A DNA stretch of 37,625 bases from Clostridium sp. (GTDB taxonomy: Bacteria > Bacillota > Clostridia > Clostridiales > Clostridiaceae), in NCBI RefSeq assembly GCF_016650035.1, contig NZ_JAENWM010000034.1, forward strand, positions 1-37,625, read 5' to 3'. This document shows positions 24,178-32,962 of the stretch, piece by piece; positions within the stretch are counted from its first letter, which is position 1; every line of letters begins with the position of its first letter. Both the position numbers and the translations under genes were made by a program. Under the pieces are notes generated by a model. That model had not been told where the DNA came from. It saw nothing but the letters and a program-made list of their open reading frames with translations, and did no database searches.

Positions 24178-25152
24178 TTATTTTAACTCCTCCGTTCTAT
24201 CTGTAGGACTTGGTGGTTCAATAGAGAGCAAAGAAATTTCATTTCTCCATTCATCTGTCATATTTATATCTGTAGCAGCCAGCGATACCTCAAGTTGTTT
24301 AACATTTCTTGCTCCAATAATAGGTGCTGTGACAGATTGATTAGCCATAACCCATGCTATTGCAAGGCTCGCTGGAATAATTCCTCTTTCTTTTGAATAA
24401 GTTACTAATCTTTCAGCGACCTTCGAGTAATTATCTTCACTATAACGCTTCTTATACATCTCACTCTCAATTAAACGTCCACTATCTACCTTATTTGCAT
24501 TCATATATTTCCCTGTGAGAAGACCCGCCCCTAATGGACTATAAGTAATCATCCCTAATTCCTCTTCATCAGCCATTGGTAAAATTTCAACTTCTGCTTG
24601 ACGTTTTACAAGGCTATACATAGGCTGAATACAAGCAAAACTTGATAATCCTTGTTTAGCAGATATTCCTAGGGCTTTTTCAATCTGCCAAGCTGACCAA
24701 TTGCTTACCCCTAGATAAAGAATTTTCCCTTCATGCACTAGGTCGTCCAACACTCTTAAAGTATCTTCAATAGGTGTAGCATTATCAAAATGATGAGCAA
24801 AATAAATATCAACTCGATCTGTTCCAAGCCGCATTAAACTTTCTTCTATAGCTAGTTTTATATGTCTTCTCGATAATCCTTTTGAATTAATATCACTACC
24901 CATCTGACCAAACCCCTTAGTTGTAATGACTAGTTCGTTTCGACATTCTTTAATACATTGGCCTAAGATCTCTTCTGACCTGCCATTGTTGTACACATCC
25001 GCACAATCAAAGAAATTAATTCCCGCTTCTCTACAGTGATTAAACATTGCCTTAGAGGTTTCTACATCAGCCGCTCCACCAAATGACATAGTCCCAAAAC
25101 AAAGATTTGAAACTTTAATGCCCGTCTTCCCTAAAAATTTATATTTTATCAT
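24178..25152 (-). CDS. Aldo/keto reductase
   Basis: 324 residues, (beta/alpha)8 NADPH-dependent oxidoreductase. The catalytic tetrad is visible: Asp49 and Tyr54 (FFDCADVYNNG), Lys79 (ITTKG) and His120 (YFAHH). The cofactor-side motifs YSPLGAGLLTGKY and the C-terminal PIIGARNVKQLEVSL are standard. It resembles the YajO/general stress 69-type groups that reduce small aldehydes and ketones. It is preceded by a good ribosome site (AGGGAGG) and separated from the upstream dehydrogenase by a strong terminator, so it is probably its own unit. A link to the aldehyde made by threonine aldolase is possible but unproven. Confidence 0.9.
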   Translation of the reverse strand: MIKYKFLGKTGIKVSNLCFGTMSFGGAADVETSKAMFNHCREAGINFFDCADVYNNGRSEEILGQCIKECRNELVITTKGFGQMGSDINSKGLSRRHIKLAIEESLMRLGTDRVDIYFAHHFDNATPIEDTLRVLDDLVHEGKILYLGVSNWSAWQIEKALGISAKQGLSSFACIQPMYSLVKRQAEVEILPMADEEELGMITYSPLGAGLLTGKYMNANKVDSGRLIESEMYKKRYSEDNYSKVAERLVTYSKERGIIPASLAIAWVMANQSVTAPIIGARNVKQLEVSLAATDINMTDEWRNEISLLSIEPPSPTDRTEELK

Positions 25153-25345
25153 AATTACTATCCTCCCTTGTATAATCTAGTTGTAAGTTTGATAAGAAAC
25201 CAGTTTAACATGCAACTGCATTATTTCATTTGCGGATTTTAAACTTTTTACATTAAGTTCATCTCTAAGTTTTAATCCTTTAGAATGTAGTGAAATCATA
25301 AGCTTTAAATATACTTGAAAGTTAAAAAGGGAAATAAATCTAATA

Positions 25346-25388
25346 AAAAAACAGTTACCATTAATTGAATTTATGGTAACTGTTTTTT
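25346..25388. terminator. Perfect bidirectional terminator
   Basis: AAAAAACAGTTACCAT and its exact complement (16-bp stem) around an 11-base loop, with A/T tracts on both sides. It ends the TRAP-dehydrogenase operon, about 150 bp after its last stop codon. The rest of 25153-25479 shows no gene. Confidence 0.85.
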
Positions 25389-25479
25389 CTAATGGGACTT
25401 TTGCACAAATCACCAGCACTACCATTATAGTAAATGATAATGAAGTGGAATTTAATTTTTGGCATCAACAACCGTACAG

Positions 25480-25530
25480 TTAGCTACGATACTTCATATA
25501 TCTTGTCTTCGGAGCTGTAGCATATCCCAT
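25480..25530 (-). pseudogene. Possible 3' relic of an IS200/IS605-type tnpB gene
   Basis: The minus strand encodes MGYATAPKTRYMKYRS followed by TAA, then about 45 bases of GC-richer sequence ending in GGTTGTTGATGCC. This end resembles the C-termini of clostridial TnpB-like proteins and the RNA-rich right end of their elements. It starts 6 bp after the dehydrogenase stop codon. The identification rests on memory and is tentative. No tnpA or tnpB body remains. Confidence 0.3.
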
Positions 25531-25536
25531 TTTATA

Positions 25537-26613
25537 TTATTTTAATTGTTCTAACGTTTTACAGATAAAATCTCCAACTTGCGAAGTAGACGCTTGTCCA
25601 CCTAAATCCTTTGTCAATCTTTCCTTGTTTTTTAATATTTCTTTAATCCCATCCATAACCCTATTGCTTAATTCTGTTTCTTCGAGGAATTCCAGCATCA
25701 TTTGAACTGTCCAAATCATAGCTAAAGGATTTGCTAATCCTTTTCCTGCTATATCTGGTGCAGAGCCATGAACTGGTTCAAACATTGATGGATAATCTTT
25801 CTCAGGATTTATATTGGCTCCTGCTGCAAATCCAAGTCCTCCCTGCAGTACTGACCCCAAATCTGTTAAAATGTCCCCAAAAAGATTGGAAGCAACTACA
25901 ACATCGAAAATCTTTGGTTTTTGAATCATAAACATAGATACAGCATCTACATGATATGATTCTGTACTTATTTCAGGATACTCCGCTGAAATTTCTTTAA
26001 AAATCTTATCCCAGAACACCATACTATAATTTAATGCATTAGACTTCGTTACGCTGGTGACCTTACTATCCTTATTTCTTTTTTTGGCCAATTCAAAAGC
26101 ATATTTCATAACCTTTTCTGTGTTTTTTCTTGTAAATACACCAGTTTGAATTGCTACTTCGTCTTCTTGGCCTTCATTAAATATTCCACCAATCCCCGCA
26201 TATTCACCTTCTTTATTCTCACGGACAAATATCATATCTACATCTTCGCAGCCTTTATTTTTTATAGGGCATTCTATATTAGGTAGTAGTTTTATTGGTC
26301 TTAAATTAATATATTGATTAAATCCCTGTCTGATTTTTAGTAGTAAGCCCCAAAGTGAAACATGATCTGGTACACCCGGGTATCCAACAGCTCCGAGAAG
26401 TATGGCATCATACTTCTTAAGTTTTTCTAGTCCATCATCATCCATCATTTTTCCATGTTTTAAATAATATTCACAACCCCAGTCAAAATGGTCATATTTA
26501 AACACTACATTTCCATATAAACTAGAAACTTTATTTAAAACTTTAAGCCCCTCATCCATTACTTCATTACCAATTCCATCACCTGGTATAACCGCAATCT
26601 TATATTCTCTCAT
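25537..26613 (-). CDS. D-malate/tartrate dehydrogenase-type beta-decarboxylating dehydrogenase
   Basis: 358 residues of the isocitrate/isopropylmalate dehydrogenase family. The sequence GAVGYPGVPDHVSLWGLLLKIR and FDQYINLRPIKL-like segment are typical of tartrate dehydrogenase/D-malate dehydrogenase (DmlA/TtuC type) rather than LeuB. The metal-binding aspartates are in NLFGDILTDLGS, the NAD site in EPVHGSAPDIAGKG, and Lys/Tyr in VTKSNALNYS. It would oxidise a (2R)-hydroxydicarboxylate with NAD and release CO2. The ATG at 26613 is preferred over a TTG two codons earlier because of spacing to AAAGGTGGG. It is last in the TRAP operon, 132 bp after dctM. Confidence 0.88.
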   Translation of the reverse strand: MREYKIAVIPGDGIGNEVMDEGLKVLNKVSSLYGNVVFKYDHFDWGCEYYLKHGKMMDDDGLEKLKKYDAILLGAVGYPGVPDHVSLWGLLLKIRQGFNQYINLRPIKLLPNIECPIKNKGCEDVDMIFVRENKEGEYAGIGGIFNEGQEDEVAIQTGVFTRKNTEKVMKYAFELAKKRNKDSKVTSVTKSNALNYSMVFWDKIFKEISAEYPEISTESYHVDAVSMFMIQKPKIFDVVVASNLFGDILTDLGSVLQGGLGFAAGANINPEKDYPSMFEPVHGSAPDIAGKGLANPLAMIWTVQMMLEFLEETELSNRVMDGIKEILKNKERLTKDLGGQASTSQVGDFICKTLEQLK

Positions 26614-26745
26614 TTCCAAATCCCACCTTTCATAAAAATTTATGGCTTATGTAGCTAACATAAATTATTAGTTTTTATGCATAGAAAACTGTAAATTACA
26701 ATTTTCTTGCAAATAATTGAACATTCACATAAATTTGTTATTTTA

Positions 26746-28023
26746 TTACATTGTAACACTATTGGGTATAAGTAGAATTATATCTGGGAAAAGTGCTAAA
26801 ATTATTAGAAGTATTATTAACGCAACTAAATGAGGGATAATTGCTTTAGTTAGTTTCTCAATACTAATATCTGCTATATTACAAGCTATAAACAAGCATA
26901 AACCAACTGGTGGAGTAATTTGTCCAATAGCTAATGCAAAAACCATAATTACACCAAAGAATATTGGATCAATGCCTATTTGCATAATTATAGGATAAAA
27001 GATTGGTGTTAAAAGAACCATAGCTACAGCATTATCTAAAAAAGTTCCTGCAACTAATACACAAATAATTATTAAAAATAAAACAATTGTAGGCTCTTTT
27101 GAAATATTCAACATTGCTTCAGCAAGCTTCTGAGGGATTTGTTCACTTGATAAAATATAACTAAAGATGTGAGCTGTAGCAACTAAATACATTATTACTG
27201 CAGTACCCTTAGCAGAATCTAATACTATCTTGGGGATATTTTTGAAATTCAATTGTTTATAAGCAAATAATCCAACTAAAAGTCCATATACAACTGCAAC
27301 TACCGCTGCCTCGGTTGGAGTAAATATACCTCCATAAATTCCACCAAGAATTATCAAAGGCATTATTAATGCCAAAATACTTTTTTTGAATGCTTCAAGA
27401 ATAGCTTTCACTGAAACTGGACTATCACCATGATATCCATTTTTTTTAGAAATATAATATTCTACTCCCATTAAAGCAACGCACATAAGTAAGCCTGGAA
27501 TAATTCCACCTAAAAACAGCTTTCCTATAGACACTCCTGCCGTTACTCCATATAACACCATAGTAATACTAGGAGGTATAAGCAGTCCTATAGTTCCTGA
27601 GGCTGCTACTGTAGCTGCCGCAAAATCCTTAGAGTAACCTTTTTCCTGCATAGGTTTTACCATAACAGCTCCTATAGCAGCAGTAGTTGCTGGTGCTGAT
27701 CCTGATATTGCACCAAAAAAGGTACTAGCTACAGTAGCTACTAATGCTAGTCCTCCTGTAACCCTGCCTAAAAAAGCATCTGCAAGATCTACTAATCTTT
27801 TAGAAACTCCACCTTCTGACATTATATTACCGGCTAGTATGAAAAATGGAATTGCCATTAACGTAAATGAGCTAACACCACCAAAAATTTTCTGTACAAC
27901 AACCATAACTGGCATTTGCCCTTGCACTAGAACTGCAACCATTGATGATAATCCTAAAGCTATTGATATTGGCACACCTATAAGAAGAAATACCACAAAA
28001 GTTATAAATAAAGTAATAGCCAT
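26746..28023 (-). CDS. dctM: TRAP transporter large permease, DctM subunit
   Basis: 425 residues with about 12 membrane helices and DctM landmarks: GVPISIALGLSSM, FILAGNIMSEGGVSKRLVDLADAFLGRVTGGLALV, ASTFFGAISGSAPATTAAIG and the closing GQITPPVGLCLFIACNIA. It forms the Na-coupled transport channel of a tripartite periplasmic-type (TRAP) uptake system. The longest frame runs 14 codons further into dctQ. The ATG at 28023 with AAGGAGG 7 bases ahead is the better start, 1 bp after the dctQ stop, so the two are tightly coupled. Confidence 0.93.
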   Translation of the reverse strand: MAITLFITFVVFLLIGVPISIALGLSSMVAVLVQGQMPVMVVVQKIFGGVSSFTLMAIPFFILAGNIMSEGGVSKRLVDLADAFLGRVTGGLALVATVASTFFGAISGSAPATTAAIGAVMVKPMQEKGYSKDFAAATVAASGTIGLLIPPSITMVLYGVTAGVSIGKLFLGGIIPGLLMCVALMGVEYYISKKNGYHGDSPVSVKAILEAFKKSILALIMPLIILGGIYGGIFTPTEAAVVAVVYGLLVGLFAYKQLNFKNIPKIVLDSAKGTAVIMYLVATAHIFSYILSSEQIPQKLAEAMLNISKEPTIVLFLIIICVLVAGTFLDNAVAMVLLTPIFYPIIMQIGIDPIFFGVIMVFALAIGQITPPVGLCLFIACNIADISIEKLTKAIIPHLVALIILLIILALFPDIILLIPNSVTM

Positions 28024-28024
28024 A

Positions 28025-28534
28025 TTAGTTACCTCCTTCAATTTGTTCAGGTTTAGACCAAACATTTATTGTTATTTCCAGTAAATTAGTTGTCATAAGG
28101 ATGCTACCAATTGGTATAGCAAAGTATACTACTCCTATACGCAAAAATGGCATTGATGCTGAAATTTGATCTAATACAAATATCTGGTTTGCTATTATAG
28201 TTCCATAATATGAAAGGATAATTAAAAATATAATACTTAATGAATTTGAAAAAGTAATAATGCATTTACGTAATATGATATTTTTTATATTATTTACAAA
28301 AAACATAACTTTAATATGTGCTCCATTTCTAATTCCAACACTTGCTCCCAAAAAAGTAAGCCATATAAATAAATATGTTGAAAGTTCTTCAGACCATGAT
28401 AATGATGATTTCAATACATATCTAAAAATAACCTGTAAGAATATAAAAACAGTCATTAAAATAAAAATTATAATTAGCAATTTTTGAACCACTTTATTAG
28501 ATTTATCATTAAATTTCTCTAGAAATTTTATCAT
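28025..28534 (-). CDS. dctQ: TRAP transporter small permease, DctQ subunit
   Basis: 169 residues with four membrane helices and the DctQ pattern: LIIIFILMTVFIFLQVIFRYVL, SLSWSEELSTYLFIWLTFLGASVGIRNGAHIKV, and the last helices near 95-155. It scaffolds the DctM subunit and the binding protein. A short gap with a hairpin separates it from dctP, which is often expressed at a higher level. An AGGAGA site precedes the ATG. Confidence 0.93.
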   Translation of the reverse strand: MIKFLEKFNDKSNKVVQKLLIIIFILMTVFIFLQVIFRYVLKSSLSWSEELSTYLFIWLTFLGASVGIRNGAHIKVMFFVNNIKNIILRKCIITFSNSLSIIFLIILSYYGTIIANQIFVLDQISASMPFLRIGVVYFAIPIGSILMTTNLLEITINVWSKPEQIEGGN

Positions 28535-28571
28535 ACTCTTATCTCCTTTTAATTTTTAATGTAATATAAAT

Positions 28572-28607
28572 GCTAAGCAATACATTAATAGTAAAGTACT
28601 GCTTAGC
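28572..28607 (-). other. Intercistronic hairpin between dctP and dctQ
   Basis: GCTAAGCA/TGCTTAGC form a perfect 8-bp stem with a 20-base loop just after the dctP stop codon. No T-run follows. It probably stabilises the dctP message or lowers readthrough, giving more binding protein than permease. Confidence 0.5.
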
Positions 28608-28614
28608 TTCTATA

Positions 28615-29634
28615 TTATTTAGCTGTATCTTGAATTTCTTTAATAAGATCTTTACCAAATTCAGGTTCATATTTTTCATATATTGGCAACGTAGCTTTCT
28701 TGAATGCCTCTATATCTGCATTATTTATTAACATTCCTTCGGCTTCTATTTGCTTTATTTCATCTTTTGCAAGATTACCCATTTTTTCAAATATCCATTT
28801 TGATACTTCATCACCAGCATCTGTTAGTATTTTTTGCTGATCTGGAGTTAATTTATTATAAACAGCCTTACTCATAAGTAAAGGTTCAGCAACATGGATA
28901 TGATGTGTTATTGAAAGATATTTCTGCACTTCATAAAATTTTTGAGTTACAATATGAGTAGTTGGATTTTCTTGACCATCAACAGCTCCTAACTGTAATG
29001 CGGAATATAATTCTCCAAAAGACATTGGTGTTGCACTAGCACCTAACATATTAAATGTATCAAGAAAAACTGCTCCACTAGGTGTCCTAATCTTTAGGCC
29101 TTTTAAGTCAGCTGGTACTACAATTGGTCTTTTACTATTTGTTATATCTCTAAAACCATTCTCCCACCAACCAATAGCTATTAAATTTTTCGCCTCTAAT
29201 TTAGTTTCTATCTTATCACCGACTGTTCCATTTAGTACATTTTGTACGTGTTCACTGTCTTCAAATAAAAATGGTAAATTTAATATACCAATTTCAGGTA
29301 CAAAGGTAGACAATAATGTATCTGATGTTAAAACCATATCAACAGTTCCTAATTGTGCACCCTCCACTAGTTCATTTTGTTTTCCTAATTGATCTGATGG
29401 GAAAACCTTTACTTCTATCTGACCATTTGTTTTCTCTGAAACAATTTCAGCAAATTTTAATGATGCTTCTTGATATGGGTGGTCAGGATTTCCTGTATGT
29501 CCAAGTTTTAATACTATCTTTTTGCCATCGTTTACAGCTGGTGCAGATGTCGAAGTTGTTTTTCCACAACCAAATAAAACTGAAGTTGTCATTACTACAG
29601 ATAATAAAATTCCAAAAATACGTGCTTTTTTCAT
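28615..29634 (-). CDS. dctP: TRAP transporter solute-binding lipoprotein, DctP
   Basis: 339 residues. A lipoprotein signal peptide ends in a lipobox with Cys23 (VLFGC), so the protein is anchored outside the membrane. The mature part is DctP: KLGHTGNPDHPYQEASLKFAEIV, GAQLGTVDMVLTS, LPFLFEDSEHV, and PADLKGLKIRTPSG with the arginine that usually binds a substrate carboxylate. The cargo is therefore probably a mono- or dicarboxylate. It is the first gene after a sigma-54 promoter and activator site, and leads the dctP-dctQ-dctM-dehydrogenase operon. Confidence 0.93.
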   Translation of the reverse strand: MKKARIFGILLSVVMTTSVLFGCGKTTSTSAPAVNDGKKIVLKLGHTGNPDHPYQEASLKFAEIVSEKTNGQIEVKVFPSDQLGKQNELVEGAQLGTVDMVLTSDTLLSTFVPEIGILNLPFLFEDSEHVQNVLNGTVGDKIETKLEAKNLIAIGWWENGFRDITNSKRPIVVPADLKGLKIRTPSGAVFLDTFNMLGASATPMSFGELYSALQLGAVDGQENPTTHIVTQKFYEVQKYLSITHHIHVAEPLLMSKAVYNKLTPDQQKILTDAGDEVSKWIFEKMGNLAKDEIKQIEAEGMLINNADIEAFKKATLPIYEKYEPEFGKDLIKEIQDTAK

Positions 29635-29709
29635 AATAATCCCCCTTAAATTTAGTAACTAGGTTTACAAACTGAATATCTCTTTTTTAGGTGCTTATTA
29701 ATTATATAA

Positions 29710-29725
29710 GCAATATACGTGCCAA
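29710..29725 (-). promoter_or_regulatory. Sigma-54 promoter of the TRAP operon
   Basis: Minus strand TTGGCACGTATATTGC: consensus -24 and -12 with GG-N10-GC, 76 bp upstream of the dctP start. No good sigma-A promoter is visible here. Confidence 0.92.
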
Positions 29726-29765
29726 TGGAATTGCGTTGTTTTATTTACTTCTTATTTCAAGATTC

Positions 29766-29799
29766 GTTTCAATGTGTGTATTTTATATAAATATGAAAC
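29766..29799 (-). promoter_or_regulatory. Activator 2 upstream site, GTTTCA-N22-TGAAAC
   Basis: GTTTCA at 29766-29771 and its complement TGAAAC at 29794-29799, separated by 22 bp, 41 bp from the -24 box. The same arrangement occurs before the CoA-transferase promoter. Confidence 0.7.
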
Positions 29800-29802
29800 A
29801 GA

Positions 29803-31731
29803 TTAATCTTTAGATATAAGACGCCATAAAGTTGTCCTACTTACTCCTAATCTTTTGGCTATCTCTTCCTTCTGATTAGGAAATATTTGTTCCAAGGTGC
29901 ATATTAATTTTTTAGGTATTTTATCTGAACTTAATATTTGACCAGTTTCCATACCATTTTGTTTTAATATATCATTAAAAAATCTGTCCTTTTGTATAGA
30001 CCTAACTATTATTTTTCTTATTACCTCTTCATTAAAACGTACTGCCTCTTTAAAAAACAGTGCAAATCTTTCAACTACATTCTGTAATTCACGTACGTTT
30101 CCTGGCCATGAATATAGTTTTAAAATTTCTAGGGACTCTATTGGAATTTCAGCTTTATATTGGCTAATATTAAAATGTTTTTCTAGAAAAAATAAAAAAA
30201 GTCTTATTACATCATCATCACGATTCCGTAGAGGTGGAATATTTATCTGTAAAACATTTAACCGATATAATAAATCACTCCTAAAGTCACCTGGGTTTTT
30301 ACCTTCTAAATCTCTTCCTGTGGCAGCAATTATTCGCACATCTATAGGTATTATTCTATCCCCTCCAACTCTCATTATCTCTTGTTCCTGTAAAACTCGA
30401 AGCAATCGACTCTGAAGTGAAATGGGTAATTCACCTATTTCATCTAATAGCATAGTACCACCATGAGCTATTTCAAAAAGTCCGGTTTTTCCACCTTTTT
30501 TACTTCCAGTAAATGCGCCTTCATCATATCCAAAAAGTTCACTTTCAAGTAAATTTTCTGGTAAAGCAGCACAGTTTATAGCTACAAATGGTTCATTCTG
30601 CCTAAGGCTATAATTATGAATGCTTTGTGCAAATATTTCTTTACCAACTCCAGTTTCTCCATATATCAATACGTTAGATGATGCTTTAGAATAAATTTTA
30701 GCTTTTTTTATTTCTTCTATTAATGTTTTTGATGTTCCTATGATATTTGTAAATTTAGATTTTGATGTAAATCCCCTTTTCATATTTAACAATCTGATTT
30801 TTTGTTCAGTCTGCTGTATCTCAGATACAGCATGTACTATTGCTACCGCACCTATTATTTCACCATCGATTTCAATAGGGACTCTATTTGTAACGATTTC
30901 ATTATGATTAACCTGCTGAATAACTCCTAATTCAGGTTCAGCCGTTTTAAGAACCTTGTTCAGATGACATTGAGGCATAACTTTGGAAATATGATGACCC
31001 ATAGCTTTGATTTGATTAACTCCAAATATTTTTTCTGCTGCTGGATTAAATGTAATTATATTACCATTTTTATCTGTTGCAATTATTCCACTGGGCGTAA
31101 ATTCAAGAATTGCTTCAATAAACTTTGATTTTTCTCTTTCTATTCTTAAAGCTATAATAAATTCTTTAGCATATTTTATAGAATTTATTATCCCTTCCTC
31201 ACCAGGGTATATTAAAACACTTGGAATCCCAAGTTCTCTTGAAATTTCATTTGATAAGCTAGCACCTATTACTACACTACCTGTACTTAATTTTTGTAGC
31301 TTTATTTTAAGCTCTTCTGGCGTTTCAAAATAAATATAGCTAAAATTAACTTTAAATCCTTCTCCAATGTTTTGTAATGCATTAATCAATTGATTATTCT
31401 CAGTTTTATTTTCACTTTCAAATTTTACAATAACAACATTATTGCCATATTTGCTTGCAAGCATCATAGCTTCAATATAATCTAATATTGTTAATTTAAT
31501 GGTAACTACAGGTACATCTACTGCATTTTTTATAATCTCGGCGTTAGCTCCACCCCCAACAAATATTTCTACTCCATCTTTAATTGCTTTCCTTGCTTTG
31601 TCAGTTAACTCTTCCATTAACCCTTCTATTAGTATGCATTCCACCGTGGGGTCTTCTATTTTAATTATTGCATTGAGTACAAGAAAATTAAGTTTTTTGT
31701 AAGTGAGGCATCCAATTTTTATTTTATTCAT
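29803..31731 (-). CDS. Sigma-54-dependent activator 2 (PrpR_N-PAS-AAA+-Fis HTH)
   Basis: 642 residues from the ATG at 31731, chosen because GGAAGGTG lies 6 bases ahead; the frame opens 17 codons earlier with no such site. PrpR_N-like sensor (about 1-195, with EIFVGGGANAEII and GSVVIGASLSNEISRELGIP), PAS (about 202-305, GIIATDKNGNIITFNPAAEKIFG), AAA+ (about 325-560, Walker A GETGVGKE, GAFTGS in place of GAFTGA, TMLLDEIGEL, WPGNVREL) and a Fis-type helix-turn-helix, LGVSRTTLWRL. It lies between the two operons it probably controls, both with GTTTCA-N22-TGAAAC sites. A sigma-A-like -10 (TATAAT) lies upstream near 31800. GAFTGS is a common functional variant. Confidence 0.9.
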   Translation of the reverse strand: MNKIKIGCLTYKKLNFLVLNAIIKIEDPTVECILIEGLMEELTDKARKAIKDGVEIFVGGGANAEIIKNAVDVPVVTIKLTILDYIEAMMLASKYGNNVVIVKFESENKTENNQLINALQNIGEGFKVNFSYIYFETPEELKIKLQKLSTGSVVIGASLSNEISRELGIPSVLIYPGEEGIINSIKYAKEFIIALRIEREKSKFIEAILEFTPSGIIATDKNGNIITFNPAAEKIFGVNQIKAMGHHISKVMPQCHLNKVLKTAEPELGVIQQVNHNEIVTNRVPIEIDGEIIGAVAIVHAVSEIQQTEQKIRLLNMKRGFTSKSKFTNIIGTSKTLIEEIKKAKIYSKASSNVLIYGETGVGKEIFAQSIHNYSLRQNEPFVAINCAALPENLLESELFGYDEGAFTGSKKGGKTGLFEIAHGGTMLLDEIGELPISLQSRLLRVLQEQEIMRVGGDRIIPIDVRIIAATGRDLEGKNPGDFRSDLLYRLNVLQINIPPLRNRDDDVIRLFLFFLEKHFNISQYKAEIPIESLEILKLYSWPGNVRELQNVVERFALFFKEAVRFNEEVIRKIIVRSIQKDRFFNDILKQNGMETGQILSSDKIPKKLICTLEQIFPNQKEEIAKRLGVSRTTLWRLISKD

Positions 31732-31893
31732 AATATTCACCTTCCTCAAATTAATATGTAAATATAAATTTAATTGTAACATATTTATTGGAATTTTAAA
31801 TTTATTATATCATGAAAAAAGTTCATATAACCAAAATAAATAATGTGATTAAGGAACCATTTACCCTTTGTTTCTTACACCATATTTTTGATT

Positions 31894-31958
31894 TTATAAA
31901 ACAAGAAAAGCCACACGATGAAATTTTAATTCAACATATGGCTTTTCTTGTTTTATAA
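31894..31958 (-). terminator. Terminator of the CoA-transferase/lyase operon
   Basis: Perfect 20-bp arms (31894-31913 and 31939-31958) with a 25-base loop that itself contains a small palindrome. A and T stretches flank the stem. It lies about 95 bp after the lyase stop and before activator 2. Apart from this and the possible activator promoter, 31732-32052 holds no gene. Confidence 0.8.
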
Positions 31959-32052
31959 GTGTAGTCAGGTGTATTCAATTTTAAAACCATCACTAAAAGT
32001 TAATGTAGCACTGTTTACTGATGATTCACAGTAAACTCATCCTCTAAAAAAA

Positions 32053-32952
32053 TCAGACTGAGCAAGAACCGATATGAACAATACGCCCTGTCAAATTAGG
32101 TTTGATTTTTTCTTCAATCAGTTTTGCCGTTTTTACTAACTGTTCTAAATTAATTCCAGTATCTATTCCCATACTTATAAGCATATTGACCATATCTTCA
32201 GAAGATGTATTTCCTGCTGCCCCTGGTGCAAATGGACAACCACCAATTCCACCTACTGCAGTTTCAAATGTAGTTACACCACACTCTAATGCTACTAAAA
32301 CATTTGCAAGTCCCATTCCCCTAGTATCATGCAAATGCAAACTATATTCAAGTCGAGGATATGTTTGATTTAATTCACTTAGTACATTTTTCATTTGAAC
32401 AGGATTGGCAATTCCAATAGTATCACATAGACATATATCATCTATATTTAATGCTAAACATTTATCTATCATTTTTTTAATCTGTTCTACTGTAACATCA
32501 CCTTCAAAAGGACACCCAAAAGCCGTAGCTATATCCACTTTTATTTTCATATCAGGCAATTCTTTCTTTAAAGTAACAAGCTCTTCAAACGATTGTTCAA
32601 TAGTTCTTTTAACATTAGCCATATTGTGTGATTCACTGGCAGAAATAACATAAGCAATCTCTTTTATTCCTGCATTCCAAGCTGCTTTTGCACCAAACAA
32701 ATTTGGTATTAACGCAATAAATTCAATATCCTTATATTTTTTAATTACAGTTTCTGCAATTACCTTTGCATCTTTCATCTGTTCTATTGCTTTAGGACTT
32801 ACAAATGATGTGAATTCTATTTTCTTAATATTTGACTTCACAAGTTCATCTATAACTTCTAACTTTAATTCTGTAGAAATCCAATGTTCTATACTTTGAA
32901 AACCATCTCTTGGACCGACTTCAACAATATTAATTTTTTTTGGACAACTCAT
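32053..32952 (-). CDS. HMG-CoA-lyase-family enzyme, probable citramalyl-CoA-type lyase
   Basis: 299 residues, TIM barrel of the DRE-TIM metallolyases. VGPRDGFQS carries Arg15 and Asp16; His206 and His208 sit in HLHDTRGMG (metal ligands), and Cys239 in GGIGGCPFAPGAAGN is the HMG-CoA lyase catalytic cysteine. The family cleaves HMG-CoA, and an HMG-CoA-lyase-type enzyme in Chloroflexus cleaves (R)-citramalyl-CoA to pyruvate and acetyl-CoA. It follows a CaiB-type CoA-transferase by 10 bp. That pairing favours an acyl-CoA of a hydroxydicarboxylate over leucine breakdown, since no other leucine-pathway gene is nearby. GGGGTG precedes the start. Confidence 0.88.
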   Translation of the reverse strand: MSCPKKINIVEVGPRDGFQSIEHWISTELKLEVIDELVKSNIKKIEFTSFVSPKAIEQMKDAKVIAETVIKKYKDIEFIALIPNLFGAKAAWNAGIKEIAYVISASESHNMANVKRTIEQSFEELVTLKKELPDMKIKVDIATAFGCPFEGDVTVEQIKKMIDKCLALNIDDICLCDTIGIANPVQMKNVLSELNQTYPRLEYSLHLHDTRGMGLANVLVALECGVTTFETAVGGIGGCPFAPGAAGNTSSEDMVNMLISMGIDTGINLEQLVKTAKLIEEKIKPNLTGRIVHIGSCSV

Positions 32953-32962
32953 TTTTTCACCC

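Noticed and set aside
25177-25425. 82-codon open frame on the minus strand
   Set aside because: It runs through a perfect 16-bp terminator hairpin, has no ribosome site and no recognisable product.
31740-31810. Sigma-A promoter for activator 2 (TATAAT near 31800)
   Set aside because: The -10 is good, but the only -35 candidate (TTGGTT) is 19 bp away, so I did not list it as a separate feature.
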